The notes under the pieces were generated by a model. That model saw nothing but the letters and a program-made list of their open reading frames with translations. It ran no database searches and had not been told where the DNA came from. 64,000 bases of DNA from Alitta virens (lineage: Eukaryota; Annelida; Polychaeta; Phyllodocida; Nereididae): the NCBI GenBank assembly GCA_932294295.1, contig OW028573.1:61233829-61297828 (forward strand), written 5' to 3'. Shown piece after piece: positions 39,601 to 51,096 of this stretch. The first letter of the stretch is position 1, and each line of letters starts with the position of its first letter. The position numbers were made by a program, and so were the translations under genes.

Positions 39601-42600
39601 CTAGTTAAACCTACTTTGCCACCTATCCACATGGGTTTTATGATGACTTGTCTTGGTATGATGATGGATACAGATAATAATAGCAAAGCCGCCCCTATAC
39701 CTTCATTAAACGATATGTCACAAGCAAGCCTTAATTCCATTTGGTGTTTAAAAATAAAGTCCCTGATATAGGATCAATATGCCATATTTTTGAGTATAAA
39801 TTCTTAAACAATTATCATTACCTAATCAAAAAATATCTGTGACAACACAGACATTTGAGTCAGCTTAAGCTTTTATAACTAAAATTTACATCAGTCACTG
39901 GTTCAACTCGATATATTTAGTTATCTTGCTGAAATGTTTTTGCGCAGACATATTATACTATATATATATATAGATTTTATTGACATGTAAAATATCATAA
40001 GTGATACATATGTCATTCAGTAAAAGATAACATGAAAGAGACATTAATGTAAATACAGAAAGCAATAAAATTTCAATAATCAAGGTTCCAGCCACCAAGT
40101 TAACTTTTAATACGTGTTTAAAATCCACATACACAATAAAAATAAATAAATAAATAAAAAATACAAGCCGCTAATAAAAACATTTTACTCTTAAAGTCCA
40201 AAACATGACAAGCACATCATAACTAATAAACTAATAAACTAAATTAATAACTGTGTGGATACAGGAGATGGTTTTCTCTACACATCGGCTTGAAGGAGAA
40301 ACTTTCCTAAAATATTTAATAACTCAGGTTCCTTGTTTGTCATTATTGCTGTAAACTTAGTTATATCATCTAGAGACAAGAAGTTGTTAATAAATTTAGT
40401 TGTATTCAAAAAAAGGTTAACACGGTGTTGCTCATTACCAGGACAGACTATCAAACATACTGTCCTTGTGAATTTGTCAGTGGAATGTAACCATGTTTAA
40501 TATTTAAAGTTAGTTATTTGTATCAAATTTAAGCACCATTGTACTACGATTTCTTTACAAATTTTCCTGGCAAAAGCAATTACAAGTACATATGTGCAAT
40601 AAAGCGATCCACAAAAAGGCTAATTAATTATGTTTCCATGGAAACTGGGATTGTTGAAATCTCTTTAATTTCTAGAAATTATCTGGTAGTGATCGATAGT
40701 ATCTGATACTTAAAACTGATCAACATAGGATGGTGGAGCGTATGCCATGTGAAGCTGTTATTCTGGGATCTGGGTTAAGTCCACTCTGGACTGTGCACTT
40801 TTACTCATAAGTTAAAAAAAAGGTACCTACGTTTTTTAACATCTGATAACATGCCAAAAATAAGTTTATCCTTCTTTAAATTTAATTTATACCGCTTCTA
40901 TAAGTAACTGTCATCAATTAATGATTGATACAGCGCACAGCAAGGCATCCAGAGAGTTCCACTACACCAATCCACAAATATATATGAATTACATTGCAAT
41001 GTTGTATGACTTGATAAAAAGTGGCTTCACTATCCCAGCTTATTTAATTTGTTTGATTATACCAAGACGAGACTACATTGCTTCTACATGACTGGCTGGT
41101 GTAGTGGTTAGGGTGTAGGACTGTTAGGGTAGGTAGGTAGATTGTAGCTTCAAACCCAGCTTGGAACAATCATGAATAAAGGCTGTTCCTTGAGTTTTTT
41201 GTTTTAGTTCATCATTAGTTGTAACAAATGAATAATATTAATTAAGTTCTAAATTTTCATCATTCACTCAACATAAGATTTGATGATAAAAGCCTTTTGG
41301 TCAAACATTGAATATGGACATCCAAAACCAGTCTAAAAATGTTTATTAAAAACGTTTTGCATGAATGTTTTTGTACGTTTTCTGGCCCCACACATATGCC
41401 GTCCAGAAGCGTCTAAATGGACGTTCATAAAACGAAATCTGGTTCATTTAAAAAGCGTTAATAAAACGTGTTTGTGTTTGTTGGGTTCCTGCAATGGAAG
41501 TGGAGCATATTGACACGACCTTCTGGTATACACAGGTAACCTAAAAAAAAACATGTGGCCTTGGCTCCTGGACTAACAATTTAAAAGCCAAAAGGTTTGA
41601 TGCATTAATTTAAAGCCCATTATATTAATGACACAATTTTCATTGCCAATTTTTCATTAAAAACTTCAAAAAGGTCACTATTCCTGTTTTCGGTATTCCC
41701 ACGCACATGGTTATCCAATTTGAATTTAATTGTATTCATCATTATCACAATATACTCATCTTTAGCATATGAAAATGTGCTTCTTCACACAAATGCATTC
41801 TCCACAAACTTAGCCGCCAAATACAGCCAATTTCATAGACTTGGAAAACTCCTCAGCCAATAATAAGAGTCCTGCTGGATTCACATGACGTCATCTGACG
41901 TTTAGCTGCCAAGTAAATGAGATCAGTTTCCAAGTCTATGAAATTGGCTGTAAGTGCTGTTAGGAAAATATCACGAATTCTGCAAACCAACCTCGATATA
42001 TACATTTCTTTATGTCTTACTGAAAGATCTTGTTTAAACTGTGTGTGAAATGTTAGACAATTTTTACAAATTGTGTTTGCGAAAAACAAATTCCCTTTCC
42101 TGATATACATTGAGGCAAATCTCCATTTTATTGCCATTGTTACCAGTTCATTGTATCAGAATACAACATTACCATGTCAGACAATATCTTATGTTTAAAT
42201 TTGGTGGTATGGCTGCGAGTTTAGCTAACTCTCAGAGACAGATCTTGTGAAATAGGACTCTAAAATCGATATATCATGATCTTTCTTTTTCTGCCTTAAA
42301 ATGTTATGTAAAACCTGCTTTAGAATAATATATTATCAAACATTTTACTGCAGAATTTTGCTGGTGTCTTATGTGGTAATGATTCTTTTATTGTTAAAAG
42401 TAAACAAAAACACATTAATTCCCAATAATGATGACCGGGGGTCTCAGAACTTAATTCAAAGTTATTTTGAGACCACCAGATACATGAAAATGATGAGGGT
42501 GAGATGAGGATTAGAAAATATGACATCAAGAAAGATATCAAACTGATGGACTGTCACAAGAAAGATTACAATAAAAATTTATTTTGAATATTGCTAAAGT

Positions 42601-43479
42601 CCATTTCAAAATAAATTCTAATTTATGTCAATACATATCTTATGTCTTATGTCTAAATGCTGCTGGGTCTGAAGCTTAGTCAGCTTATATGACCAGCTGC
42701 CACAGGCAGATATAATGATGAGATGATAAGGCTTAGCGTCCACACCATGGTACACATTTACCCCATGGGTGGGGTCTTTTACTTGCCTCAGCAATGTCAG
42801 CGTAGACATCGAGTACAAGTATACAGCTGGAGCTGGCTAATATGGAATTTGCGCGTGTCTTAAGCATTAGGCCACCCAGCTGTATACTTGCGTAGATAAT
42901 TATAAGTGAAAACTGGAGGCATGACAAATATTGTCTTATTTAATTAGATTCGAACCCAAACCTTCAGAAAATCTAACTAAATAATGTCCACTCTGCCACT
43001 CAGCTGCTTAGATATGAAAAAAAAAACCGTTGGTCCCGTGAGCTTGATATAAACTAAACAGGGAGATCGCATATATTCCTATATTTAGAAAAAGTCATGG
43101 ACAGGACACTTAAAAATTCCTTACTCTCAAAACAGACAGAAAATCATAAAATATCATTTTACAATTTAAGAATAATCATTGATGATAATTGGTGGGCACT
43201 GATGATTATTGCTCTCAATTGATCAATCATTGACATTAAGTCTGGGAATTATATATGTTATCCTATCTGATAAAACAACAAATGAATCTACATAAGAATT
43301 AAATTTAGCTTAAGACAGCATCAAATTCTATGGCATCACGTGTCACACAGTGGCTACGTAGTTTACAAGTTTCGGAAAGTTAATTCAAAAGTGTTCCATA
43401 CTTCCTGGGTTGAATCTAGCTCATTCATAACTGAAATATAGAGAAATGCTTTACCTGCCAGCCACAAGAGCGTAGTCAT
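30081..43479 (-). CDS. Secreted cysteine-rich prohormone-like protein (3 coding exons, 216 aa)
   Basis: Coding exons are 43479-43455, 31071-31002 and 30636-30081 (stop TAG at 30083-30081). Both introns are GT-AG with strong donors (CAG/gtaaag, GAG/gtaagt) and pyrimidine-containing acceptors, and the phases match (1, then 2). The joined frame has 216 codons. Residues 1-18 form a signal peptide with a hydrophobic core (LLWLAVLI). An acidic, helix-prone stretch follows at about 25-70, then 12 cysteines at 71, 92, 98, 111, 116, 120, 130, 135, 187, 192, 203 and 208. Most are paired as Cys-Ile-x(3,4)-Cys, a motif that occurs five times. Dibasic KRK (153-155) and KR (178-179) could release a C-terminal four-cysteine peptide beginning YRLGLYDC. 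There is one N-glycosylation sequon, NRS at 132, plus NAT at 142. I do not recognise the family; a neuropeptide or hormone precursor is the best guess. Exon joining is inferred, not proven by transcripts. Confidence 0.72.
31002..31071 (-). CDS. Exon 2 of the cysteine-rich secreted protein
   Basis: A 70-nt internal exon. The acceptor is tttttaatttcag/TCC and the donor is ATGAG/gtaagt. It is open in the joined frame and encodes the end of the signal peptide and the first mature residues (LSASSQLNRVADLLM). Confidence 0.72.
33420..33672 (+). mobile_element. SINE, tRNA-derived, related to family 3
   Basis: Box-B sequence GTGGATTCGAACCC at about 33480, preceded by a box-A-like CTTGTGGTTAAATTG. The body has CCATCCAGGTGCAATGGG and AACACCGTGTT, as in the 28.2-kb copy. 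Confidence 0.45.
33908..33960. repeat. (ATCT)n tetranucleotide repeat
   Basis: Interrupted ATCT units. Other simple runs: TA at 9660-9695 and 52468-52490, G runs at 24708-24722, 27528-27540, 43827-43838 and 53834-53845, C run at 57558-57575. Confidence 0.9.
35362..38060. repeat. Degenerate ~350-bp tandem array with X-box-like motif in each unit
   Basis: Motifs of type GTTGCCATGGTAAT start at 35362, 35529, 35792, 36133, 36478, 36836, 37189 and 38031. The central four intervals are 341, 345, 358 and 353 bp. Between motifs the same landmarks recur in order: CTTAAAATCT, then ATGCAAATTA, then TTTGAGC. Units are strongly diverged. The array lies within intron 1 of the secreted-protein gene. Confidence 0.65.
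39970..40500 (-). pseudogene. LINE C-terminal remnant on minus strand, inside the large intron
   Basis: A minus-strand frame ending at TAG 40280-40278 encodes VNLFLNTTKFINNFLSLDD and PELLNILGKFLLQADV, which resembles the C-termini of the 55-59 kb LINEs (LGKFL motif). The AT-rich sequence downstream to about 39970 would be its 3' UTR. Confidence 0.5.
41090..41170 (+). mobile_element. tRNA-derived SINE head
   Basis: CTGGTGTAGTGGTTAGGGTG (box A) and GCTTCAAACCCAGC (box B) are about 40 bp apart, with a GTAGG expansion between them. A similar minus-strand relic is at 39535-39610, and a Ser/Leu-like one at 42948-43012. Confidence 0.35.
41824..41950. mobile_element. MITE family B, copy 1 (TA target site)
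   Basis: Terminal inverted repeats CAGCCAATTTCATAGACTTG are flanked by TA on both sides. A related core, GGATTCACATGACGTC, is shared with the 48.6-kb copy. Confidence 0.7.
42650..42893 (-). mobile_element. SINE family 1, copy 3 (in the large intron)
   Basis: Same body as copies 1, 2 and 4. The minus-strand head reads AGCTGGGTGGCCTAATGC. It lies in intron 1 of the secreted-protein gene. Confidence 0.6.
43455..43479 (-). CDS. Exon 1 coding part of the cysteine-rich secreted protein
   Basis: Starts at ATG (43479-43477) with G at -3 and encodes MTTLLWLA plus one base. It ends at a consensus donor, CAG/gtaaag. The phase-1 end joins the phase-1 start of exon 2 and completes the signal peptide. 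No in-frame ATG was seen in the short presumed 5' UTR. Confidence 0.65.
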
Positions 43480-43499
43480 CGCTGGACCGAGTAAAACGG

Positions 43500-43625
43500 A
43501 GCTCCCTTCAACACTTTAAGAACTCTTTGACGTCTTATACTTGAGTTTTGGGGCGTGGCTTGGAGCTCCAAACGCCATGACGTTCATTTGTAACACGTCC
43601 TACGCTCCTTTTACGTGACGTCGAC
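43500..43625 (-). promoter_or_regulatory. Candidate promoter with TATA-like box and three CRE-like sites
   Basis: On the minus strand a TATAAG lies at 43539-43534, about 55 nt upstream of the start ATG. Three TGACGT cores, all read on the plus strand, lie at 43528-43535, 43578-43583 and 43616-43623. CREB/ATF sites are common in neuropeptide and hormone promoters, which fits the encoded product. The start of transcription is inferred to be near 43505. Confidence 0.45.
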
Positions 43626-43939
43626 TTCATTTGAGGCGTCAAAACGCAATCACTGGAATTGATGCAACGTCGTCAGCTAATCACTTAAACTGGATATACT
43701 CAATACTCTCAATTGACAATCTGACACTGATGGACAATGCATGGTATTGGGTGACAACTGGCGTTTTGCAAATTAGCAGTTTCGTAATACATTTTCAAGA
43801 AGTTGGAATTGAATTCCTGAGCAAGAGGGGGGGGGGGGAGAGCTAAAAATACGTGCTTCTTTTGGATTCCCCCCTTTCTGGAGGCCCCCCTCCTCTCCCA
43901 AACTGGACAATAGGATTATTTTCTTGATTAGCAGTGCAG

Positions 43940-44158
43940 GAAGCTGTTGAAAGGCCATTGAGGCGTTATATATGTCCACTTGACTCACGACATCTCGACT
44001 GGAGAGTTCACAAAGCTCTCGGCCACCTAGTGAGAATAACAATCATCCCGATGGACCCCGCACCACAAGAGACCGTCTCAGATTTCCAATGGAAGCATAT
44101 TAATAAGCATCACTATGACAGATTTCTTGACGACGCTTTTAACAATATCATATTTTAA
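43940..44158 (+). CDS. Possible terminal exon, unknown protein
   Basis: After the acceptor ttgattagcag the plus strand is open for about 72 codons to TAA at 44156-44158 (IPMDPAPQETVSDFQWKHIN in the middle). GC is higher than in the flanks and the codon choice is even. No family was recognised, no AATAAA is close, and no upstream exon was identified. It lies about 300 bp upstream of the promoter of the minus-strand secreted-protein gene. Confidence 0.28.
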   Translation, partial: EAVERPLRRYICPLDSRHLDWRVHKALGHLVRITIIPMDPAPQETVSDFQWKHINKHHYDRFLDDAFNNIIF

Positions 44159-45673
44159 AATCTATTTTTAATATATTATACATATATACTTGAAATGGGC
44201 TGAAACTAAACTTTCGTTAATTTTTAATGAAATGAATTCAAGGTGTTACACTGCTTATAGGTCCTCATTTAGACATCATTTTAAGCCTGATATTCAGACA
44301 TATGGAAGTTTCGAAGGGCGTCCATCTAGGCAGTCTAGGATTGATGAATATCACAATCGACCACTTTGAGCCGTTTACCGATATAATAGTGATGAGCAAA
44401 TGTGCCATATTATAATAGGATGCTGCAAAATTACTCACACTTTTGAAATTTGGCACAGAGGTAGAACGTAGTCAGATAAGAAAAATTATATAGGGGGGCA
44501 TTTTATTTGTACGATTCCATGGCAACCAGGAGGGGGCACACAGAGTGCTTGGTTTTGGGATGTTAGTGTACATATTACATTCGCTCTTTAATATCAAAAT
44601 GTCAATTTTATTTTTATAAAATAATCCAAAGGAAGATAGTTATGATCGAGACATGCATCATCGTATCAGGATATGAGGTTGAACCAAACAGCATGCCACC
44701 TCAAAGTTCAAAATACATATTTGTAGCCCTATTTATCCATACCTATCAATTACATTTTTAGATGTTATTCATCAGAAGTGCCTATTTTCAATAATATGGA
44801 TCATGCTTTAAAAATTGCCGTATCTCAGCTTAACTAGCTTGAAACAATTACAAACCCTCCAAGACAAAAATTAATGGCCGGTCAACTGCTCATAGAAAAG
44901 GAACTCGTACCGGCCAATCAACCACTGCTTACAGCATAATAAAAGAATCAGCATAGTTGCTATATCAAGACCGGAAGAGGGTCCATTGAACTGACAGGTC
45001 GAAATTTGCAGGAAATTTGTGGGATTTCTCATTCAGATCTTTTTGATAATAACTGAGGAAATTCACTTGAAAGTCCATATCACACCCTATGTATTAAGAT
45101 CATTGTAGCAAATACTGCTCAAAGCTTGGAATCTATTTCAAGCCAAGAATCCTCACCGGGTTATTAGTATGCAAAATAATGGTTTATCAAACCAGTCTTT
45201 AGATTTCTATTCCATTTAACTGATTTAAGATGAAGTCAATATGAAAGTGTAAGCTGCCTAAAAGTCCCAAACAACTTAAGACCTCGTTCAAAGGAATGGA
45301 ACAAGGTTCCACGCTGTTACCTATACGTAAGTTGCAAGACACAACGCTGAGAATTTGTCAAGCCTTAAACAATGCCACGAAAAAAAGAAGAAGAAGAAAA
45401 AAAAACGATATTAAAATAAAGGAAATTATTTAGTGTTAAAATAGTAAGATTTGAAAATGTGGTCGTCCAAATACTTAGGTCCCTAATGTGTGTCCAGTAC
45501 AAACAAGTCTAAAATATTTCGTAGTGTTTATGTCCGTTTATTGATTAAAATAAAAAGAGATGGATATTTCTACAGAATTATATAATGGTTAGTCAGCTCA
45601 TTTGGGTATATTAATCTGTGTTTCTAGGCTTCTAGCTCGAAAAATATAGCACTCCAGACAACTTCAATATTTT

Positions 45674-46505
45674 GGGAAAGTAAGGAGAACTGGGCCATTT
45701 ATCACATTTTAATTTTTGCTGATTCAAGTAATAAGGCAAAGTCACTTTTTTCCTTACAGGATTTAAAGATTTTTATGTATTCGCCAAAAATGTAGCATTT
45801 GATATATCTTGAATTTAGCTGTAGTACAACATAAAATCACTGTCATTTAGACATTTGACTAATGATTTAATGTAATTTAAATAAGCCTGCTAAATTTATA
45901 CTTGAATAAGTTAAAATCTGAAAGAATAAGAATGGTTTTAACCAACTGGTATTGTAAGCCATTACCATGATGTAACATAGCTAAGATTATGGTTTCCTTT
46001 TTTCATTTTGTATAATTGTGTAAGCTGGAGTATAGGATAATTTCTAAAGTCAGGTGGTTTATGATTTCCTTATCAAAAAATTTGACTGTATTTTCTAACA
46101 GAGGGAGGCCTAGGACAGGCCCAGTTCTCCCAACTGAGGTGGCCCAGTTCTCCCCAAGGCTGTTGCGTAGAATATGACTACCATATTTTTTCACATGGCG
46201 AGAACTACACGGTAGTTACATGATTGTACTCTAATTATGTGTTGATTTAACAATATGTTTATTTATAATCTATCCTCTATTTGGTTTTTGTCATGAACAA
46301 TTGTAGCATTTTACTGACTGACACCAAAAACTAAAATTTCACTTTATTAGAAAAATTAATATCTCAAATGGTTTCTTGCTTTCAAACATGCCCTTATGAT
46401 CACTTTGGAGTCATGTGACCCAATTTCAGGGTTATACCAATATTACTTTTATCAGTAGGGAGAAGGCCCAGTTCTCCCGTGGGCCCAGTTCTCCTTACTT
46501 TACCC
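45674..46505. mobile_element. Non-autonomous TIR element, 832 bp
   Basis: Left end GGGAAAGTAAGGAGAACTGG, right end CCAGTTCTCCTTACTTTACC in inverse. Extra internal CCCAGTTCTCCC units lie at about 46118-46158 and 46464-46478. No transposase; the target site was not resolved. Confidence 0.6.
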
Positions 46506-46509
46506 TACT

Positions 46510-48180
46510 ATAAAGTAGCTTACAGAATTTTTAAACATGAATTAATGATCGTGAAAGAAAAGCAAGTCTTGACACCAGCTGTAATGCAACTATGGGATTC
46601 TTAAATTTGATTTCAACGAAGTTCAGCCATGTAAAAAGATAGGGTTGGAGTTGCAGAGGTGTGTATACACAAATAGTTTCAATTTCATCATATCGGGTGC
46701 CTGAACGAGTTACAAAACTTTATCCCATTTACAACAGGTTGGTGAATTTTTGTAGTTCTAAACATGCAACACGATAGGAACATCAGTCATGTTCAAAATG
46801 ACACGTTTGCAGTTTGTGAAGTAACTGAACACCACTTTGAGTGGCTTAGTGGTCAATGAAGAGGTTTGAAAGTCTTGGGCCAATATTAGCTGTACAAAAG
46901 CATAGAGTATGGGCTCAATGATAAAGTACTTGATTCGCGAGCCCAAAGTTAGGTATCTCAACTTGTTAACCCCAAACTCTAAAATAATATCCCATCCAAT
47001 TACATAACAGCAAATTTCAATGAAATGGACAGAAAATTTAATACAAGACAACAAAAAATTGCGGCTTTTTGAGATAGCATGATTGATATTCTATGCCAAT
47101 ACATACATTTAAATAAATCTCAACTGTTTCAATGATTTATATGTGGGTAAATTGTAAATGTTGAAAAGGGCGTGTTTAATTAAAGCTTTAGATTTATGGA
47201 TGCAATCATGTTACAAATGCATCATGTAACCTTTAACGGAGGTCTACAAATACAAGTTGCATTGAATTCCGTTAAACAAATTTAAAAGATCTTTCGTGTA
47301 TATTGCTCGTTTTAAATTGGGTTTGATGTCCTGAGAATTTGTAAGAGAGAACTGAGGAGAAGCAATTGACTGCTGGACTATCCCCAAGTATTTCATTGTG
47401 AAGGACGTAAAGGCCTTTTGTCTAGCACCTTTACAAGGGCAAGTTTAACTTATAAAACCAAGCCTCAATGTGATTCACTTTGTAGCCTACTACTTTCTAG
47501 TGATGAACTTCACTCTTTTTTTTCCAGCACATTTGATCATCTCTACTAACATGTCAACTGTGGATTGTTTTTACTAAGATGCCATGCAGAATTAATAGTT
47601 GTTCGTAATAACATTTTAAGATGGTTAATGCAGTACCACGATTTATTAGTGCTATTGCTGCTGCTTACAATATGGCGCCTTCTTAGTTCTATTTTTAGAC
47701 GTCTTTCGACAATTACTCAGACATACGCAGAATTACAGAGGTGTTGTTATACGTAAAGAGGGTGTAGAACATCCTGCTCATTTGAAATTTTGCAAGCAGC
47801 CCACACAAGCTTTTCGTGAACTGAACTGTCGGATCTGGACCTTTTCCAAAATGAATCATTGAGATCATTTGCCTAGACTAATCATGTTGTTAAAAGTATC
47901 TATATACTCGTGAAAACTATTATACTAAGTGTATTAATAAATTATATATATGCATGTTTACATATGATAAATTAATGATAGTGAATAAAATATAAATGAA
48001 GCATGCAGTGCTATGCTTGAAGCTTGGTTAAGTTAGACTTCGGTCCAGCTTAGTCCGGCTTAAATTCAACATGTATGAGATAAAGTCTGTGTCTTTGCAA
48101 AAACAAACTAGAGATATTTTGTTAATAACATTTTATTCTCATAAACTGAATCAGTGTAGGTCTGTTGTAACATTTTTAAA
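46510..48180. other. No supported gene
   Basis: AT-rich. Frames up to 98 codons show no family match and no good splice context. Confidence 0.45.
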
Positions 48181-48639
48181 GCATATTTTATAGACTGGGA
48201 AACTAAACTCCAGCGGACGTCTCATCGTGTGACTCACATGAATGCAGGACTGCATTGGCCGACAGACTGCACATGATGTCTTTTATTAGAGTTCTGCATA
48301 CTATGAACATAGTTTGTAATCTATTCATATATATCTAAAGAATGAACACGACTCAAAGTGTATAAAAGTTGAACATATTCAGTGGCCATTGTCAAGATTA
48401 CCGCGCAAACTTAATTAAGTTTTATGTTCTTCACAAAGAAATGAAATTTGACATGGTGACAGGGAGTGGTGTATGTATCAGATGGCATGAACAAGTACTA
48501 CACATTCCCTGAGTTTTATTGCATTTTGGTGGAATTTAGGACATGAGAGATACATTACATAGTTGAATATGCAATAACTTGGTTAATAGTATACTGTTGT
48601 ATTGATTTGAGAATAAGGAAACAGCCACTTTAAAGTTTA

Positions 48640-48828
48640 CAGCAAATTTCATAGACTTGTAAAATAAACTCCAGAGGATGTCATGTGAATCCAGGTCTAT
48701 ATAGTTTTGGCTATTGCACTAAAGACCGATCCATCAGTCCCTACATCTAGAACTACATTAGCCAATGGCAGTCCTGGATTCACATGACGTCCTCTGGAGT
48801 TTAGTTTCCTAGTTTATGAAATCAGCTG
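48640..48828. mobile_element. MITE family B, copy 2 (TA target site)
   Basis: About 55-bp imperfect terminal inverted repeats starting CAGCAAATTTCATAGACTTG, TA-flanked. The subterminal AACTCCAGAGGATGTCATGT is mirrored on the right. A half copy is at about 48190-48255. Confidence 0.7.
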
Positions 48829-49589
48829 TAATTAAACTTTTCTGACTGGGGTAGCTGGAATCTTGGATTTGTTCCCTTTGTGCTCATGCTCCTGTTAAAT
48901 ATATAAAGCATTTTACATATGAAATGTAACCAATGCAACTACCTACTTACCACCCGGTAAATGACTGCCTCATATGTGCACACATGAGAACATATTTGAC
49001 TAAATACATTAACGTATAAAGAATGTTTTGGTGGAAACGTAACTGATTAGCAATATATATACCTAGATACTGCATATATTCTTTGGTACGAATATATGTC
49101 ATATTTCGAATACAAAATTATTCTCACAAAGATATATCAAAGTAATATGATCATAATGCATTATTTGAGCAATAGTCAATAAAAAATACCTGTAAATATT
49201 AAGGATGGTTTTGGTATTTTTTTTTTATACCACACATACTCCAGCTTTCTAACTGATATTGTTCCTTACAATAGTCATGGTGATGACAGGGCAAAAATAC
49301 ACTGTTAGCAACTGGTTGATTTAGCTTTTCACACATTAACTTGGGATGATGGCTGCAGAATTCAAATACCTTAGTTTGGAACTCAAAGAGGATTTTAACA
49401 GGAAACGGCTGATCAATTCACTTTCTTTTCGGAATACATTTACTGTCTTATGTATATGAACCATTATCTTTAAATTTCAAAATAATTGCATTTCCCGTAT
49501 AATCGAAGACAAGCACACTACTGAAAATACTGACCATTCACGTCCGTTCAGTAACCATTTTTACATGGTGCCTTCGCGGATATAACCCG

Positions 49590-49975
49590 TCTTTACACCG
49601 TTTTCATTCGTGTGGAACCGTGTTGGTCCTTGTACTCTCCGGCATATATGGCAGTGAAATTTTCATGCCCGGTTGATGCCAGACTTAGCTAGAGATAACA
49701 CGAAGTATGCCAGAGTCAATATGGAGATTCCCGGAGATCGGTGGAGTCTACTGGGAGTCTACACGGATCAACACAGATTAAATTACTCCGGGACCTCCGG
49801 CATGAAAAATTGAACATGTTTAATTTTTCCCCTGGAGGCCCAAGGTTGTCCCGAATTTCCCCGGACAATTCCTGAAATAAACACGAGGTCTAAACGGTAT
49901 TACCCGGAGTATGCCGGAGTGATACTCCGGGATGCTCCGGCATCTGATCCGGCTATGTGTGAAGGGGGCTTAAGA
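49590..49975. mobile_element. GC-rich foldback or TIR element with repeated CTCCGG
   Basis: A block of much higher GC than its flanks with repeated ACTCCGG, CCGGAGTATGCCGGAGT and CCGGCATGAAAAATT. It ends in GTGTGAAGGGGGCTTAAG, a hAT-MITE-like terminus. A smaller relative with CCCAC/GTGGG ends is at 63388-63487. Confidence 0.4.
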
Positions 49976-50485
49976 CTTAATATATAATCACAGCATGCAT
50001 CTACTCTGGTATGGAGCTGCTAATTCAGCAAACTTCAACATGAGGCTGTAATTACTGTTGTCTGGACTATATCGGTTTCATATTCGGTCTTCTGGGTTGG
50101 CCAATTGAATGCGAAGACTTGTAATGATTTCATTTTTCTGAAATGATCAAAATTATACGCACTGGTTAATATTGAATATTTCAGCTTCCCATGAAGTTTC
50201 GTTACAACCATTGTTATTAACATTTAATTACCAAATGGGAAGAATTGTTGTGTTAATTTGAAATTTAACGATGTAAAGAGACTGAGCTGCATTGAAGGTC
50301 ACGAGAGAGGTGGCAAGATCTATTTCAAGCTGCAATTAATGTTATTGTTAATCTATTTGATAATAGATGTGCTATTGTGGCCTGTTTGTATAAACCAAAA
50401 GTCACGAGAGTTATGTACCAATATAGTGGGTGCATAACGAAGAAAATAAGAGGACCATGCAGTATATTCAACGTCAGTAAATAAT

Positions 50486-50626
50486 AAAATTATACAATGG
50501 TTACATGTGACACGAATATATGAACACCCGAAAATGTCAATGTACAATGAGGCCGAGTTGTACATAACATTTGAGGGTGTACAAATCTCATGTCTCACAA
50601 TGTAACCATTGTGTAATTGTTTTGTA
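50486..50626. mobile_element. MITE family C, copy 2
   Basis: Inverse of the 9.1-kb copy: the core ACACCCGAAAATGTCAATGT and the outer TTATACAATGGTTACAT / ATGTAACCATTGTGTAA pair. Confidence 0.62.
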
Positions 50627-51096
50627 CCACTGAACCCCAATATTTTTTATTGACAATGTGTAATTTTCATTTTTATTGATTACAATTTAATGTAAAATAG
50701 CGCTGCGTCTACTATTCGTCTAATGTATTAATGCCAGTTACATATTTGCATCTCTGCGGACCATAGGTTTCAGAAAATGTTTAAATTTTAAAAATCGGAT
50801 GAAAACTAATGAAGTTATTAAATAAACTGTACAAGCAAGTCCGTTCGATTTCTAGCGTGATGCTGGCGACGCTGCTTTAGGCCCCGCCCTCTTTCTTGCT
50901 GTCTACCGATCCCAGCGTAGGTTGGCTGATAACTATTGTACATGAGGATTTGTACAACGGCGTACATAATGCTTAACTGCACTGGTGAGTGGTACAATAC
51001 TGAATACACAACCTAATCAGGATAAGCAAATTGTTGAGTAATTCTATCTACAATGTTTGTTAATAATATATACTGTGTAAACATGCAATAAACAAT

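Larger units (their letters stand above)
31100..43450 (-). other. Intron 1 of the secreted-protein gene
   Basis: About 12.4 kb between exons 1 and 2. Contents: SINE pieces (31.2, 31.75, 33.4, 41.1 and 42.7 kb), the X-box array, a minus-strand LINE remnant and a family B MITE. I see no further coding exon that is needed for the frame. An 84-codon minus-strand frame at 38104-38358 is unassigned. Confidence 0.55.
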
